Of a DNA stretch of 46,177 nt, positions 23,323 to 30,117 are shown piece by piece (within the stretch, counting starts at the first letter, position 1; each line of letters starts with the position of its first letter). This DNA is from Streptomyces mangrovisoli. Lineage in GTDB: Bacteria > Actinomycetota > Actinomycetes > Streptomycetales > Streptomycetaceae. The notes beneath the pieces were generated by a model. That model was given only the letters and a program-made list of their open reading frames with translations. It had not been told where the DNA came from and did no database searches. A program made the translations under genes and the position numbers. Location: NCBI RefSeq assembly GCF_000974985.2, contig NZ_LAVA02000070.1:1-46177 (forward strand), written 5' to 3'.

Positions 23323-23364
23323 ATCAACTCGCTTACAACTACATGCGTTACCCATGGGTCTGCT

Positions 23365-23395
23365 GTGAAGCGCGGATATGGAATCCGCGCTTCAC
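23365..23395. repeat. 13-bp perfect inverted repeat across the start of a membrane-protein gene
   Basis: GTGAAGCGCGGAT (23365-23377) and ATCCGCGCTTCAC (23383-23395) flank a 5-nt loop that contains ATG 23378. As RNA, this would bury that start codon. Either translation begins downstream (TTG 23414 is in frame behind GGGGGGAC), or the element is an operator or terminator. Confidence 0.8.
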
Positions 23396-24241
23396 CTTCT
23401 GTGGGGGGACGTCTTGGAAGTATCGGAAGTACCGGAAGATGCCGAACGCCCGGAAGGGGGCGAAGAGTCGACCGGCGCGGTCGGCGCCGACACCACGGCC
23501 CCCGAGGCTCCCGGGGCGTCCGGCGAGGCACCTCGCCCCCGGCGCCGGGGGCGGACCACGCTGCTCATCGCCGGCGCCGCCGCTCTCGGCGTGGTGGCGG
23601 GAACCTGCACGGGCTTTCTGATCCAGGCCGACCGCGAGCCCACCCGGCTGCCGTCGCTCTCCCAGCCGGTGCTCGCCCAGGCGAAGGGCGCCGGCCCCGA
23701 GCCGCTGTCCGCCGCGCAGGACCGCCAGGTCAAGACCGACGGCGACCTGCGCAAACTGCTGCTGAAGCGGCCGTCGGGGGCCCGGGACTGGCCGGTCAGC
23801 ATCGGCGACGACGGCTGGTACAGCCTCGACGCCATCGCGGAGACCTACGAAAAGCCGGCCCGCGGCTACCACGACATGGTCGACCACGACTTCCGTCGGG
23901 CCGCCGTCGCCACGTGGACGATCGGCCACTACGCGGTCGAGATCCGGCTGGTCCAGTTCCACCAGGACGAGGCGGTCCAGGCGGCCGACTACAGCAACAA
24001 CGACTACTACTGGGCCGAGCAGGAGGGCAGCACCGACAGCTGGTCCGTCCCCGGCACCGGTGACGGTCAGGCGTACGTCCACCACAAGCCCCACACCGAG
24101 GCGGGTTACCTGCCGGAGTACCAGGCCGAGGCGCACGCCTGGCGCGGTGACATCTCGATGGAGATCTGGATCACCGACACCAAGCCGGTCCCCAAGAACA
24201 AGATCATGGACCTGGCCGAGCGGCAGATGGAGCGGCTGTGA
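23378..24241 (+). CDS. Membrane-anchored protein with acidic cytoplasmic tail (first of three paralogues)
   Basis: 287 residues as drawn. An acidic Glu/Ala/Pro/Gly tail (about 12-50) and a basic stop (RPRRRGRTT) precede one membrane helix (LLIAGAAALGVVAGTCTGFLI). The external domain has DLRKLLLKRPSGARDW, GDDGWYSLDAIAETY and a long region rich in Trp, Tyr and His. The two following genes have the same layout. ATG 23378 lies inside a hairpin loop; TTG 23414 (12 residues shorter) behind GGGGGGAC may be the real start. It overlaps the next gene by 4 nt (GTGA). Function not recognised; possibly a surface or envelope complex. Confidence 0.7.
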   Translation: MESALHLLWGDVLEVSEVPEDAERPEGGEESTGAVGADTTAPEAPGASGEAPRPRRRGRTTLLIAGAAALGVVAGTCTGFLIQADREPTRLPSLSQPVLAQAKGAGPEPLSAAQDRQVKTDGDLRKLLLKRPSGARDWPVSIGDDGWYSLDAIAETYEKPARGYHDMVDHDFRRAAVATWTIGHYAVEIRLVQFHQDEAVQAADYSNNDYYWAEQEGSTDSWSVPGTGDGQAYVHHKPHTEAGYLPEYQAEAHAWRGDISMEIWITDTKPVPKNKIMDLAERQMERL

Positions 24242-25185
24242 CCGAGCACATCGAGAACGAGGAGAGCGGGGCGCCGCCGCAGGAGCCTTCGGCGGCGGCG
24301 GTCGAGGAAATCTCCCTGATGAAGGAGCCGGCCACGGCCGAGGAGCCCGCCGAGGTGCCTGCGGAGGGCCTCGCGGAGGCGCCTGCGGAGGAGCTGGCCG
24401 AGGTGTCCGCGGAGGCGCCCGCCGAGGAGCCCGGCAAGCCGCGCCGTCGGCTGGGCGCGCGCCGGATCGTCGCGATCGCCGCGTCCGTCGTCGTGCTCGG
24501 CGCCGTCGCTGGCGGCGTCGGCTACACGGTCGACACCGTGCGGAGCGCCGACGTCGACGCCGGCGCCCCCGTCTGGAAGCTGCCGAAGCAGGCCAAGGAC
24601 ACCACGGCCAAGAAGGCCGACGCCAAGGGCCTGCTCGGCGCGCTCGTGCCCTTCGGCACCGACGACTGGAACCGCGGCCCGGACCTGGACCAGTTCGGTG
24701 CCGAGGTGGACCTCACCGGGCGGCAGGCCACCGAGCTGAGCAAGCAGGCGCTGAAGGACCTGCCCCGGACCCAGCGCAAGCAGCTGGAGAAGGCCATCGA
24801 CGACGAGCACATCAAGGGCATCGCGATGCGCAGCTACGTCAGGAAGGCCGTCGACGTCGACGCCACGTCGGACACCGACACCGTCCTGAACATCGAGCTG
24901 GCCGAGATGCCCGACGCGCGGAACTCGACGGAGTACAGCGAGTTCCTCACCGAGCTGGGCGTCTTCCGCAAGGGCCCCGCCATCAAGGGCTTCCCGCACG
25001 CCAAGTGCTTCCTGCCGTCGAAGGACGCGAAGGAGAAGCTCGACGGGATGTACTGCTCCGCCGTGCAGGGCGACGTCGCGGTCACCCTGCACGCCACCGG
25101 TGCCAAGCCGTTGCAGACGAAGGAGGTCGCTCAGCTGCTCCAGCAGCAGCTGGAGCGCATCAAGGACCCGGGGAAGGCGGTATGA
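24238..25185 (+). CDS. Membrane-anchored protein with acidic cytoplasmic tail (second paralogue)
   Basis: 315 residues from GTG 24238, overlapping the previous stop. The tail has Glu/Ala/Pro repeats (AEEPAEVPAEGLAEAPAEELAEV, residues ~35-65), then a basic patch (GKPRRRLGARR) and a membrane helix (IVAIAASVVVLGAVAGGVGYTV). The external domain (about 105-315) includes VPFGTDDWNRG, a charged helical stretch (LPRTQRKQLEKAIDDEHIKG), and two cysteines (HAKCF and MYCSAV) that could pair. It ends with ATGA overlap into the third gene. It resembles its neighbours in layout more than in residue identity. Function unknown. Confidence 0.72.
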   Translation: MTEHIENEESGAPPQEPSAAAVEEISLMKEPATAEEPAEVPAEGLAEAPAEELAEVSAEAPAEEPGKPRRRLGARRIVAIAASVVVLGAVAGGVGYTVDTVRSADVDAGAPVWKLPKQAKDTTAKKADAKGLLGALVPFGTDDWNRGPDLDQFGAEVDLTGRQATELSKQALKDLPRTQRKQLEKAIDDEHIKGIAMRSYVRKAVDVDATSDTDTVLNIELAEMPDARNSTEYSEFLTELGVFRKGPAIKGFPHAKCFLPSKDAKEKLDGMYCSAVQGDVAVTLHATGAKPLQTKEVAQLLQQQLERIKDPGKAV

Positions 25186-26270
25186 CGACCGAACAGAGCA
25201 CCACCGAGCAGACCGAGACGCAGCCGGAGGCCCCGGAGCCGGCCGAGGCCGTGGCGGTCGAGGCGACCCCGGAGACCCCGGAGCCGGCCGAAGCGGTCAG
25301 CCCGGCGGCGGAGGCGAAGACGGAAGCGGAGTCGAAGACGGAAGCGGAGGCGGAGTCGCCCGAGGCCACCGCCTCCGAGGCCATCGTCCCCGAGGCCACC
25401 GCCCCCGAGGCCACCGCCCCCGACCCCGCCGTGGTCCTCCCGCCCCTCCCCGACGCCCCGCCCCTCGTCCCGGTGGCCCCCGTGGCAACCGTGGCCCCCG
25501 TGAAGAAGGACCGGCGCGTGCTCCGCGCCGTTCTGCGGTGGAGCGCCGCCGTCGTGGTGTTCGCCGTGGCGGGCGCCGGGACGGCGTACGGCATCACGCG
25601 CATGGACCGCACCGACGTCCCCGGACTCGCGACGCAGTCCGACGGGCGCTGGGACTACCCCACCCTCGTCAAGCCGCCGCTGCCCTCCGGCAGCCCCGGT
25701 CCGCTGGTCAAGAGCAACACGGCCGGCGCCCACTACGCCGACCTGCGCAAGCTGGTGCTGCCCGCGCCGAAGGGCGCCAAGGCAGACAAGACGCTCGCCG
25801 GCGACGACGGCTGGCTGGATCGCAAGATCCTGCTCGCCGAGTACGCGTCGAAGACCGACCGCGAGGCCCTTGGCGGCAAGCTCACCGACTACGGCCTGCG
25901 CCACATCGCGGCCCGCGGCTGGACCATGCCCGACGGCACCCGCACCCGGATCTACCTGCTCCAGTTCGACACCGCCGCGCTCGCCGACGACATGATGTCG
26001 AAGGAGATCACGGGCTACTCGGAGCCGGTGTACCCGATCACCGGCGAGGGCACGTCCGCACGCGACGAGGTCTTCCCGGAGAAGGCCCAGGTCGCGGACC
26101 TCGTGGTGAACCCGTACGTCGAGCAGAAGCCCTACGGCGCCGAGCAGGTCCGCCAGGCGTATCTGTCGGCGGGGGACACGGTGGCGATCGTCCTGCAGTC
26201 CCGCAAGGGCGAGGCGCTCGCCGTGCCCTTCGAGCAGACGGTGACCCTCCAGAGCGAGCTGCTGTCCTGA
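25182..26270 (+). CDS. Membrane-anchored protein with acidic cytoplasmic tail (third paralogue)
   Basis: 362 residues from ATG 25182, overlapping the previous stop. The longest acidic tail of the three (about 1-105; Glu/Ala/Pro/Thr runs such as AEAKTEAESKTEAEAESPEAT) is followed by a basic patch (KKDRRVLRAVLR), a membrane helix (WSAAVVVFAVAGAGTAYGI) and an external domain. DLRKLVLPAPKGAK and GDDGWLDRKILLAEY match DLRKLLLKRPSGAR and GDDGWYSLDAIAETY of the first gene, showing common descent. A perfect terminator ends the three-gene unit. Function unknown. Confidence 0.72.
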   Translation: MTTEQSTTEQTETQPEAPEPAEAVAVEATPETPEPAEAVSPAAEAKTEAESKTEAEAESPEATASEAIVPEATAPEATAPDPAVVLPPLPDAPPLVPVAPVATVAPVKKDRRVLRAVLRWSAAVVVFAVAGAGTAYGITRMDRTDVPGLATQSDGRWDYPTLVKPPLPSGSPGPLVKSNTAGAHYADLRKLVLPAPKGAKADKTLAGDDGWLDRKILLAEYASKTDREALGGKLTDYGLRHIAARGWTMPDGTRTRIYLLQFDTAALADDMMSKEITGYSEPVYPITGEGTSARDEVFPEKAQVADLVVNPYVEQKPYGAEQVRQAYLSAGDTVAIVLQSRKGEALAVPFEQTVTLQSELLS

Positions 26271-26301
26271 GCCCGCGCGGGGGTGCACCTCGCCAAGTGA
26301 C

Positions 26302-26332
26302 CCGGGCCCCAGCCGCGTAAGCTGGGGCCCGG
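26302..26332 (+). terminator. Terminator after the three-paralogue operon
   Basis: 12-bp perfect stem, CCGGGCCCCAGC (26302-26313) with GCTGGGGCCCGG (26321-26332), and a 7-nt loop. The loop side includes TAAGCT, which might double as a -10 for the following small gene. Confidence 0.82.
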
Positions 26333-26372
26333 TCCCGTGTACGTACCGCACCGCTCAGCAAGGAGCAACCCC

Positions 26373-26471
26373 GTGGAGATCTTCTTCGAAACCCTGCTGG
26401 TCCTCGTCTGCGTCGGCGTTCTCGCCTTCGCGGGGCTGACCGTGAAGAAGCTGTACCAGGGCCAGCGCTGA
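26373..26471 (+). CDS. Very small membrane protein (32 aa)
   Basis: GTG 26373 with AAGGAG 8 nt upstream encodes a 32-residue peptide: MEIFFETLL, then a hydrophobic run (VLVCVGVLAFAGLTV), then KKLYQGQR. It has the form of a single-pass membrane miniprotein with a basic cytoplasmic end. It stops 23 nt before the nitrobindin-like gene and probably shares its transcript. The good ribosome-binding site and clean hydrophobic/basic partition argue that it is translated. Function unknown. Confidence 0.6.
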   Translation: MEIFFETLLVLVCVGVLAFAGLTVKKLYQGQR

Positions 26472-26494
26472 CCCAGACCTAGGAAACCGTCGCC

Positions 26495-27070
26495 ATGATC
26501 GAGATCCCTTCCGACCTCCACAAGGACCTGGTCCCCCTCGCCTTCCTGCTCGGCACCTGGGCGGGCGCGGGCGTGCACGACTTCCCCGGCTCCGAGAAGT
26601 GCAACTTCGGGCAGGAGGTCACCTTCACCCACGACGGCCGTGACTTCCTGGAGTACCACTCCCGCACCTGGGTGCTCGACCAGGAGGGCAACAAGGTCCG
26701 CCCCCTGGAGACGGAGTCCGGTTTCTGGCGCATCGACGCCGACCGCAAGGTCGAGATCACGATGACCCGCGACGACGGCGTCATCGAGATCTGGTACGGC
26801 GAGATGGCCGACAAGAAGCCGCAGATCGACGTGGTGACGGACGCCGTCGCGCGGACCGCCGCGTCCAGCCCGTACACCGGCGGCAAGCGCCTGTACGGCT
26901 ACGTCAAGAGCGACCTGATGTGGGTCGGCGAGAAGCAGACCCCCGAGGTCGAGCTCCGCCCCTACATGTCGGCGCACCTGAAGAAGGTCGTCACCCCGGA
27001 GGAGGTCGAGCGCTGGGCCAAGGCCCTGCCCGACGACATGCCGGACGACGGGATCGCCTTCTTCAAGTAG
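26495..27070 (+). CDS. Nitrobindin / FABP-like heme-binding protein
   Basis: 191 residues with the nitrobindin (THAP4-type beta-barrel) signature LLGTWAGAGVHDFPG near residue 18, EVTFTHDGRDFLEYHSRTWVLD, ESGFWRIDADRKVEITMTRDDGV, and the C-terminal PYMSAHLKKV in which H161 is at the position of the heme-iron ligand of mycobacterial nitrobindin. Nitrobindins bind ferric heme and can isomerise peroxynitrite. Cytoplasmic, no signal. Ends 16 nt before nur, whose own leaderless promoter lies in that gap. Confidence 0.88.
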   Translation: MIEIPSDLHKDLVPLAFLLGTWAGAGVHDFPGSEKCNFGQEVTFTHDGRDFLEYHSRTWVLDQEGNKVRPLETESGFWRIDADRKVEITMTRDDGVIEIWYGEMADKKPQIDVVTDAVARTAASSPYTGGKRLYGYVKSDLMWVGEKQTPEVELRPYMSAHLKKVVTPEEVERWAKALPDDMPDDGIAFFK

Positions 27071-27073
27071 TCC

Positions 27074-27079
27074 TAGACT
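27074..27079 (+). promoter_or_regulatory. -10 hexamer of nur, leaderless start
   Basis: TAGACT is 7 nt before the first GTG (27087) of nur. No clear -35 is visible in the end of the upstream gene. Confidence 0.5.
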
Positions 27080-27086
27080 TTCCGGT

Positions 27087-27599
27087 GTGGTGAGCACCGA
27101 TTGGAAGAGCGACCTCAGGCAGCGCGGCTACCGGCTGACGCCGCAGCGGCAACTCGTGCTCGAAGCCGTGGACACCCTTGAGCACGCGACCCCCGACGAC
27201 ATCCTCGTGGAAGTGAGGAGGACGGCGTCGGGGGTCAACATCTCCACGGTCTACCGCACCCTGGAGCTGCTGGAGGAGCTCGGCCTGGTCAGCCACGCCC
27301 ACCTCGGCCACGGCGCCCCGACCTACCATCTCGCCGACCGGCACCACCACATCCACCTGGTCTGCCGCGACTGCGAGAACGTCATCGAGGCCGACATCGA
27401 CGTGGCGTCCGAGTTCACCGCCAAGCTCCGCGGCGCCTTCGGTTTCGAGACCGACATGAAGCACTTCGCGATCTTCGGCCGCTGCCGGGACTGCGCCGCG
27501 AAGCGCAGGACGGCCGACAGCGCGGCCACCGGCAGCTCGACGGCCGACAGTGCGGCCACCGGCAGCTCGACTGCCAAGACTTCAATTACCGAGTCGTAG
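27087..27599 (+). CDS. nur: Nur, nickel-responsive Fur-family regulator
   Basis: 170 residues. The Fur-type winged helix (LRQRGYRLTPQRQLVLEAVD, NISTVYRTLELLEELGLV) is followed by a metal-binding dimerisation domain. The nickel-site histidines of Nur are present (H70, H72, H126), as are the second-site residues (H33, H86, H88, H90) and C93/C96 and C133/C136. Nur represses nickel uptake and the iron superoxide dismutase when nickel is plentiful. The C-terminal tail is longer than I recall for S. coelicolor Nur: a 30-bp tandem duplication encodes TADSAATGSS twice. The start is GTG 27087 or the adjacent GTG 27090, behind TAGACT. Confidence 0.95.
   Translation: MVSTDWKSDLRQRGYRLTPQRQLVLEAVDTLEHATPDDILVEVRRTASGVNISTVYRTLELLEELGLVSHAHLGHGAPTYHLADRHHHIHLVCRDCENVIEADIDVASEFTAKLRGAFGFETDMKHFAIFGRCRDCAAKRRTADSAATGSSTADSAATGSSTAKTSITES
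27510..27569. repeat. 30-bp tandem duplication in the 3' end of nur
   Basis: Two 30-bp units, 27510-27539 and 27540-27569, differ at one base (GACAGC versus GACAGT). In frame, they encode TADSAATGSS twice in a Ser/Thr-rich tail outside the Fur fold. Confidence 0.88.
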
Positions 27600-27602
27600 G
27601 CT
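27597..27602 (+). promoter_or_regulatory. -10 hexamer of the ygfZ-type gene, leaderless start
   Basis: TAGGCT overlaps the nur stop codon (TAG) and is 7 nt before ATG 27610. Confidence 0.5.
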
Positions 27603-27609
27603 TACGCGT

Positions 27610-28575
27610 ATGAAGAGCCCTCTGCTGTCCCTGCCCGGCGCCGTCCCCGCCGAGGGAGCGGACGAAGGTGTCGCCGCGCACTACGGCGACCTGTTCCGTG
27701 AGCAGCGCGCCCTCGCCGACGGAAACGGATTCGTCGACCTCTCGCACCGCGGGGTCGTCGCGGTCACCGGTGCCGACCGGCTCGGCTGGCTGCATCTGCT
27801 GCTCACCCAGCATGTGAGCGGCCTGCCGGTGGGCGAGGCCACCGAGGCGCTGATCCTGTCCGCGCACGGGCACATCGAGCACGCGCTGTACCTCGTGGAC
27901 GACGGCACCACCACCTGGGCGCACGTCGAGCCCGGCACCCAGGACGAGCTGGTCGCGTACCTGGAGTCGATGAAGTTCTTCTACCGGGTCGAGGTGGCCG
28001 ACCGCACCGACGACTTCGCCGTCGTGCACCTGCCGGCCGGCTCCATCGCCGAGGCCCCCGAGGGCGCCGTCGTACGGCAGACGGCGTACGGCCGCGACCT
28101 GTTCCTGCCGCGCGCGGACCTGGAGTCCTTCGCGGCGCAGGCGGGCCCGCCGGCCGGCATCCTCGCCCACGAGGCCCTGCGCGTCGAACAGCACCGCCCG
28201 CGGCTCGGCTTCGAGACCGACCACCGCACCATCCCGCACGAGCTGGGCTGGATCGGCACCGCCGTCCATCTCCAGAAGGGCTGCTACCGGGGCCAGGAGA
28301 CCGTCGCCCGGGTGCAGAACCTGGGCAAGCCCCCGCGCCGCCTGGTCTTCCTGCACCTCGACGGCAGCGAGGTGCATCTGCCGGCCCCCGGCACGGAGCT
28401 GCGCCTCGCCACGGAGGAGCCCGACGGGCGCCGGATCGGCTTCATCACGTCGTCGGTACGCCACCACGAGCTGGGGCCGGTCGCCCTGGCCCTGGTGAAG
28501 CGGAACGTGCCCGTGGACGCGCCGCTGGTCGCCGGTACGACGGCGGCGGCGCAGGAGGTCGTCGTAGAGCCGTAG
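27610..28575 (+). CDS. ygfZ: YgfZ/GcvT-like folate-binding protein
   Basis: 321 residues of the YgfZ (IbaG/CAF17) type: related to the glycine-cleavage T protein, it binds tetrahydrofolate and aids maintenance of Fe-S enzymes such as MiaB. The diagnostic motif KGCYRGQE is present, preceded by LGFETDHRTIPHELGWIGTAVHLQ and followed by TVARVQNLGKPPRRLV. N-terminal FVDLSHRGVVAVTGADRLGWLHLLLTQHV fits the GcvT fold. ATG 27610 is 7 nt behind TAGGCT, so it is leaderless. It follows nur by 10 nt but probably has its own promoter. Confidence 0.92.
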   Translation: MKSPLLSLPGAVPAEGADEGVAAHYGDLFREQRALADGNGFVDLSHRGVVAVTGADRLGWLHLLLTQHVSGLPVGEATEALILSAHGHIEHALYLVDDGTTTWAHVEPGTQDELVAYLESMKFFYRVEVADRTDDFAVVHLPAGSIAEAPEGAVVRQTAYGRDLFLPRADLESFAAQAGPPAGILAHEALRVEQHRPRLGFETDHRTIPHELGWIGTAVHLQKGCYRGQETVARVQNLGKPPRRLVFLHLDGSEVHLPAPGTELRLATEEPDGRRIGFITSSVRHHELGPVALALVKRNVPVDAPLVAGTTAAAQEVVVEP

Positions 28576-28612
28576 CCGTAGCCGTAGCCGTAGCCGTGGG
28601 CGTAGCTGTAGC
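28571..28612. repeat. Hexanucleotide GTAGCC repeat
   Basis: About seven units of (C)GTAGCC, the last ones degenerate, start inside the ygfZ stop codon. This looks like slippage-prone simple sequence. No role seen. Confidence 0.8.
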
Positions 28613-28678
28613 CGCGGCCTCGGGTGCGGTGGGTGGCCGGGAACGGACTGGGTGGCCGGGAGCGGGCCGGGAGCGGGC

Positions 28679-29104
28679 TCACATCTCCAGCAGGACCGTG
28701 AACGGGCCGTCGTTGGTGAGCGAGACGCGCATCTGCGCGCCGAAGCGGCCCGTCGCCACCGTCGCGCCCAGCGCGCGCAGCTGCGCCACGACCTCCTCCA
28801 CCAGCGGCTCGGCGACATCGCCCGGCGCGGCGGCGTTCCAGGTGGGGCGGCGGCCCTTGCGCGCGTCGCCGTACAGCGTGAACTGGCTGACGACCAGCAG
28901 CGGCGCGTCGATGTCGCTGCACGACCGCTCCTCGTGCAGCATCCGCAGCGACCACAGCTTCCGGGCCAACTGGGCGGCCTTCTCCTTGGTGTCGTCATGG
29001 GTCACGCCCACCAGGACGCACAGGCCCTCGCCCTCGATGGAGCCGACCGTCTCGCCGTCCACGACGACGCTCGCGCCGTCGACCCTCTGCACCACTGCAC
29101 GCAT
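28679..29104 (-). CDS. dtd: D-aminoacyl-tRNA deacylase
   Basis: 141 residues, the usual Dtd length. It removes D-amino acids (and glycine mischarged to tRNA-Ala) from tRNA in the cytoplasm. Diagnostic motifs are MRAVVQRVDGASV at the start, SQFTLYGDARKGRRP (SQFTL catalytic motif) and NDGPFT near the C terminus (the actinobacterial form of NxGPxT). ATG 29104 starts at the conserved MRAVVQRV; another in-frame ATG lies 9 nt upstream (29113). Divergent from rsiG. Confidence 0.96.
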   Translation of the reverse strand: MRAVVQRVDGASVVVDGETVGSIEGEGLCVLVGVTHDDTKEKAAQLARKLWSLRMLHEERSCSDIDAPLLVVSQFTLYGDARKGRRPTWNAAAPGDVAEPLVEEVVAQLRALGATVATGRFGAQMRVSLTNDGPFTVLLEM

Positions 29105-29261
29105 GCGGACCATGATGCCGGGTGCCGCACCCGCGTTCGCAGGGGGACTGTTTTTGTTCCTTAACCCCCCATGTGGGGCCGTTCGGGGGCACTCGGTCAC
29201 ATTGTGGCCACTTGGGGTGGCACGATGCTTCCCAACGCGGTCGAGGGGACGGTTGAGGCAC

Positions 29262-29861
29262 ATGAGCACACCGAGTACCGGGCGGCTGGACCTGCACCGC
29301 CCGCCCACGCAGCGCGCCGGCAGCCCCACGCCGCCGGAGGCGCCGCCCGTCCGCGACGTGGCCCTGCTCAGCCTGCCGGAGCTGCGCACCCTGCGCCGGG
29401 ACGCGCAGCGCGACGAGGCCGACCTCAGCTATGTGCGGCGGCTGCTCCAGGGCCGGATCGACATCCTGCGCGCGGAGCTGTCCCGCCGGGGCCCCGCCGC
29501 GGTGCCGCGCCCGGCCGAGGCGCCGCAGGCCGACCGCCTCCCCGTCGTGGACCGCCTGCCGGAGATCCTCAGGGACGCGCCGGCCCGGCACCGTTCGTCG
29601 GCCCGGCACGTCACGCTGGGCACGCCGCACAACGAGGAGTACCGGCAGCTGGCGGCGGACATGCTCGCCGAGGTCGAACTCTCCGACCTCGCGGCCCGCA
29701 CCGACCTGGAGCTGAACACGGCGATGGGCCGCCTCGTCCGCTACGAGCAGCAGGTCTCGCGCCGCCGCCAGGAGCTCCAGCTCACCACGGACGACTGCAC
29801 GACGGAGATCGCGCGACGCTACCGTGAGGGCGAAGCACAGGTGGACGACTTGCTGATGTGA
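29262..29861 (+). CDS. rsiG: RsiG, c-di-GMP-binding anti-sigma factor for WhiG
   Basis: 199 residues, largely helical. Two copies of the E(x3)S(x2)R(x3)Q(x3)D c-di-GMP signature are exact: E52-S56-R59-Q63-D67 and E162-S166-R169-Q173-D177. In Streptomyces, RsiG bound to a c-di-GMP dimer holds sigma WhiG inactive and so delays sporulation. The protein was long annotated as an aerial-mycelium formation (AmfC-type) protein, and I believe that is the same locus. ATG 29262 follows TTGAGG closely. Residues 1-35 and 78-120 are Pro/Ala/Arg-rich linkers. No sigma gene is adjacent, as expected since whiG lies elsewhere. Confidence 0.95.
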   Translation: MSTPSTGRLDLHRPPTQRAGSPTPPEAPPVRDVALLSLPELRTLRRDAQRDEADLSYVRRLLQGRIDILRAELSRRGPAAVPRPAEAPQADRLPVVDRLPEILRDAPARHRSSARHVTLGTPHNEEYRQLAADMLAEVELSDLAARTDLELNTAMGRLVRYEQQVSRRRQELQLTTDDCTTEIARRYREGEAQVDDLLM

Positions 29862-29896
29862 GGCGCGGGGCCGGGTTCGGGTCCTGGGTCCGGTCC

Positions 29897-29976
29897 GGGT
29901 TCGGCTCCGGTTCCTGGGTCTCCGGCTCGGGGTCCCGGGTTCGGCTCCGGTTCCGGGGTCTCCGGCTCGGGGTCCC
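29897..29976. repeat. 40-bp tandem repeat in GT/C-rich spacer after rsiG
   Basis: Two 40-bp units (29897-29936 and 29937-29976) differ at one base. They begin GGGTTCGGCTCCGGTTCC and lie in a stretch (29862-30060) made almost entirely of GGGTTC, CGGCTC and GGGTCC words. No gene is supported in 29862-30117. Confidence 0.85.
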
Positions 29977-30117
29977 GGCTCGGGGTCCGGGTTCGCGGTC
30001 TGGCTCCGGGGCACGGGTTCGGCTCCCTGCCCGGGGTCCCGGGTTCGGGTCGGCGGGCGTCCTGACGTACCCCGGCCCGTGACGGTCCGGCCTGCCTGCC
30101 TTGGAGGGCCCCAGCCC

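Noticed and set aside
24060..25181. N-terminal extension of the third acidic-tail protein back to 24060
   Set aside because: The extension overlaps the second gene completely in another frame and is Arg/Gly-rich; ATG 25182 with ATGA overlap is the natural start.
28571..28612. CRISPR-like repeats
   Set aside because: Contiguous GTAGCC hexamers without spacers; simple sequence, no cas genes.
29862..30117. Small coding frames in the GT/C-rich spacer after rsiG
   Set aside because: All derive from short tandem words (GGGTTC, CGGCTC); no ribosome-binding site or domain.
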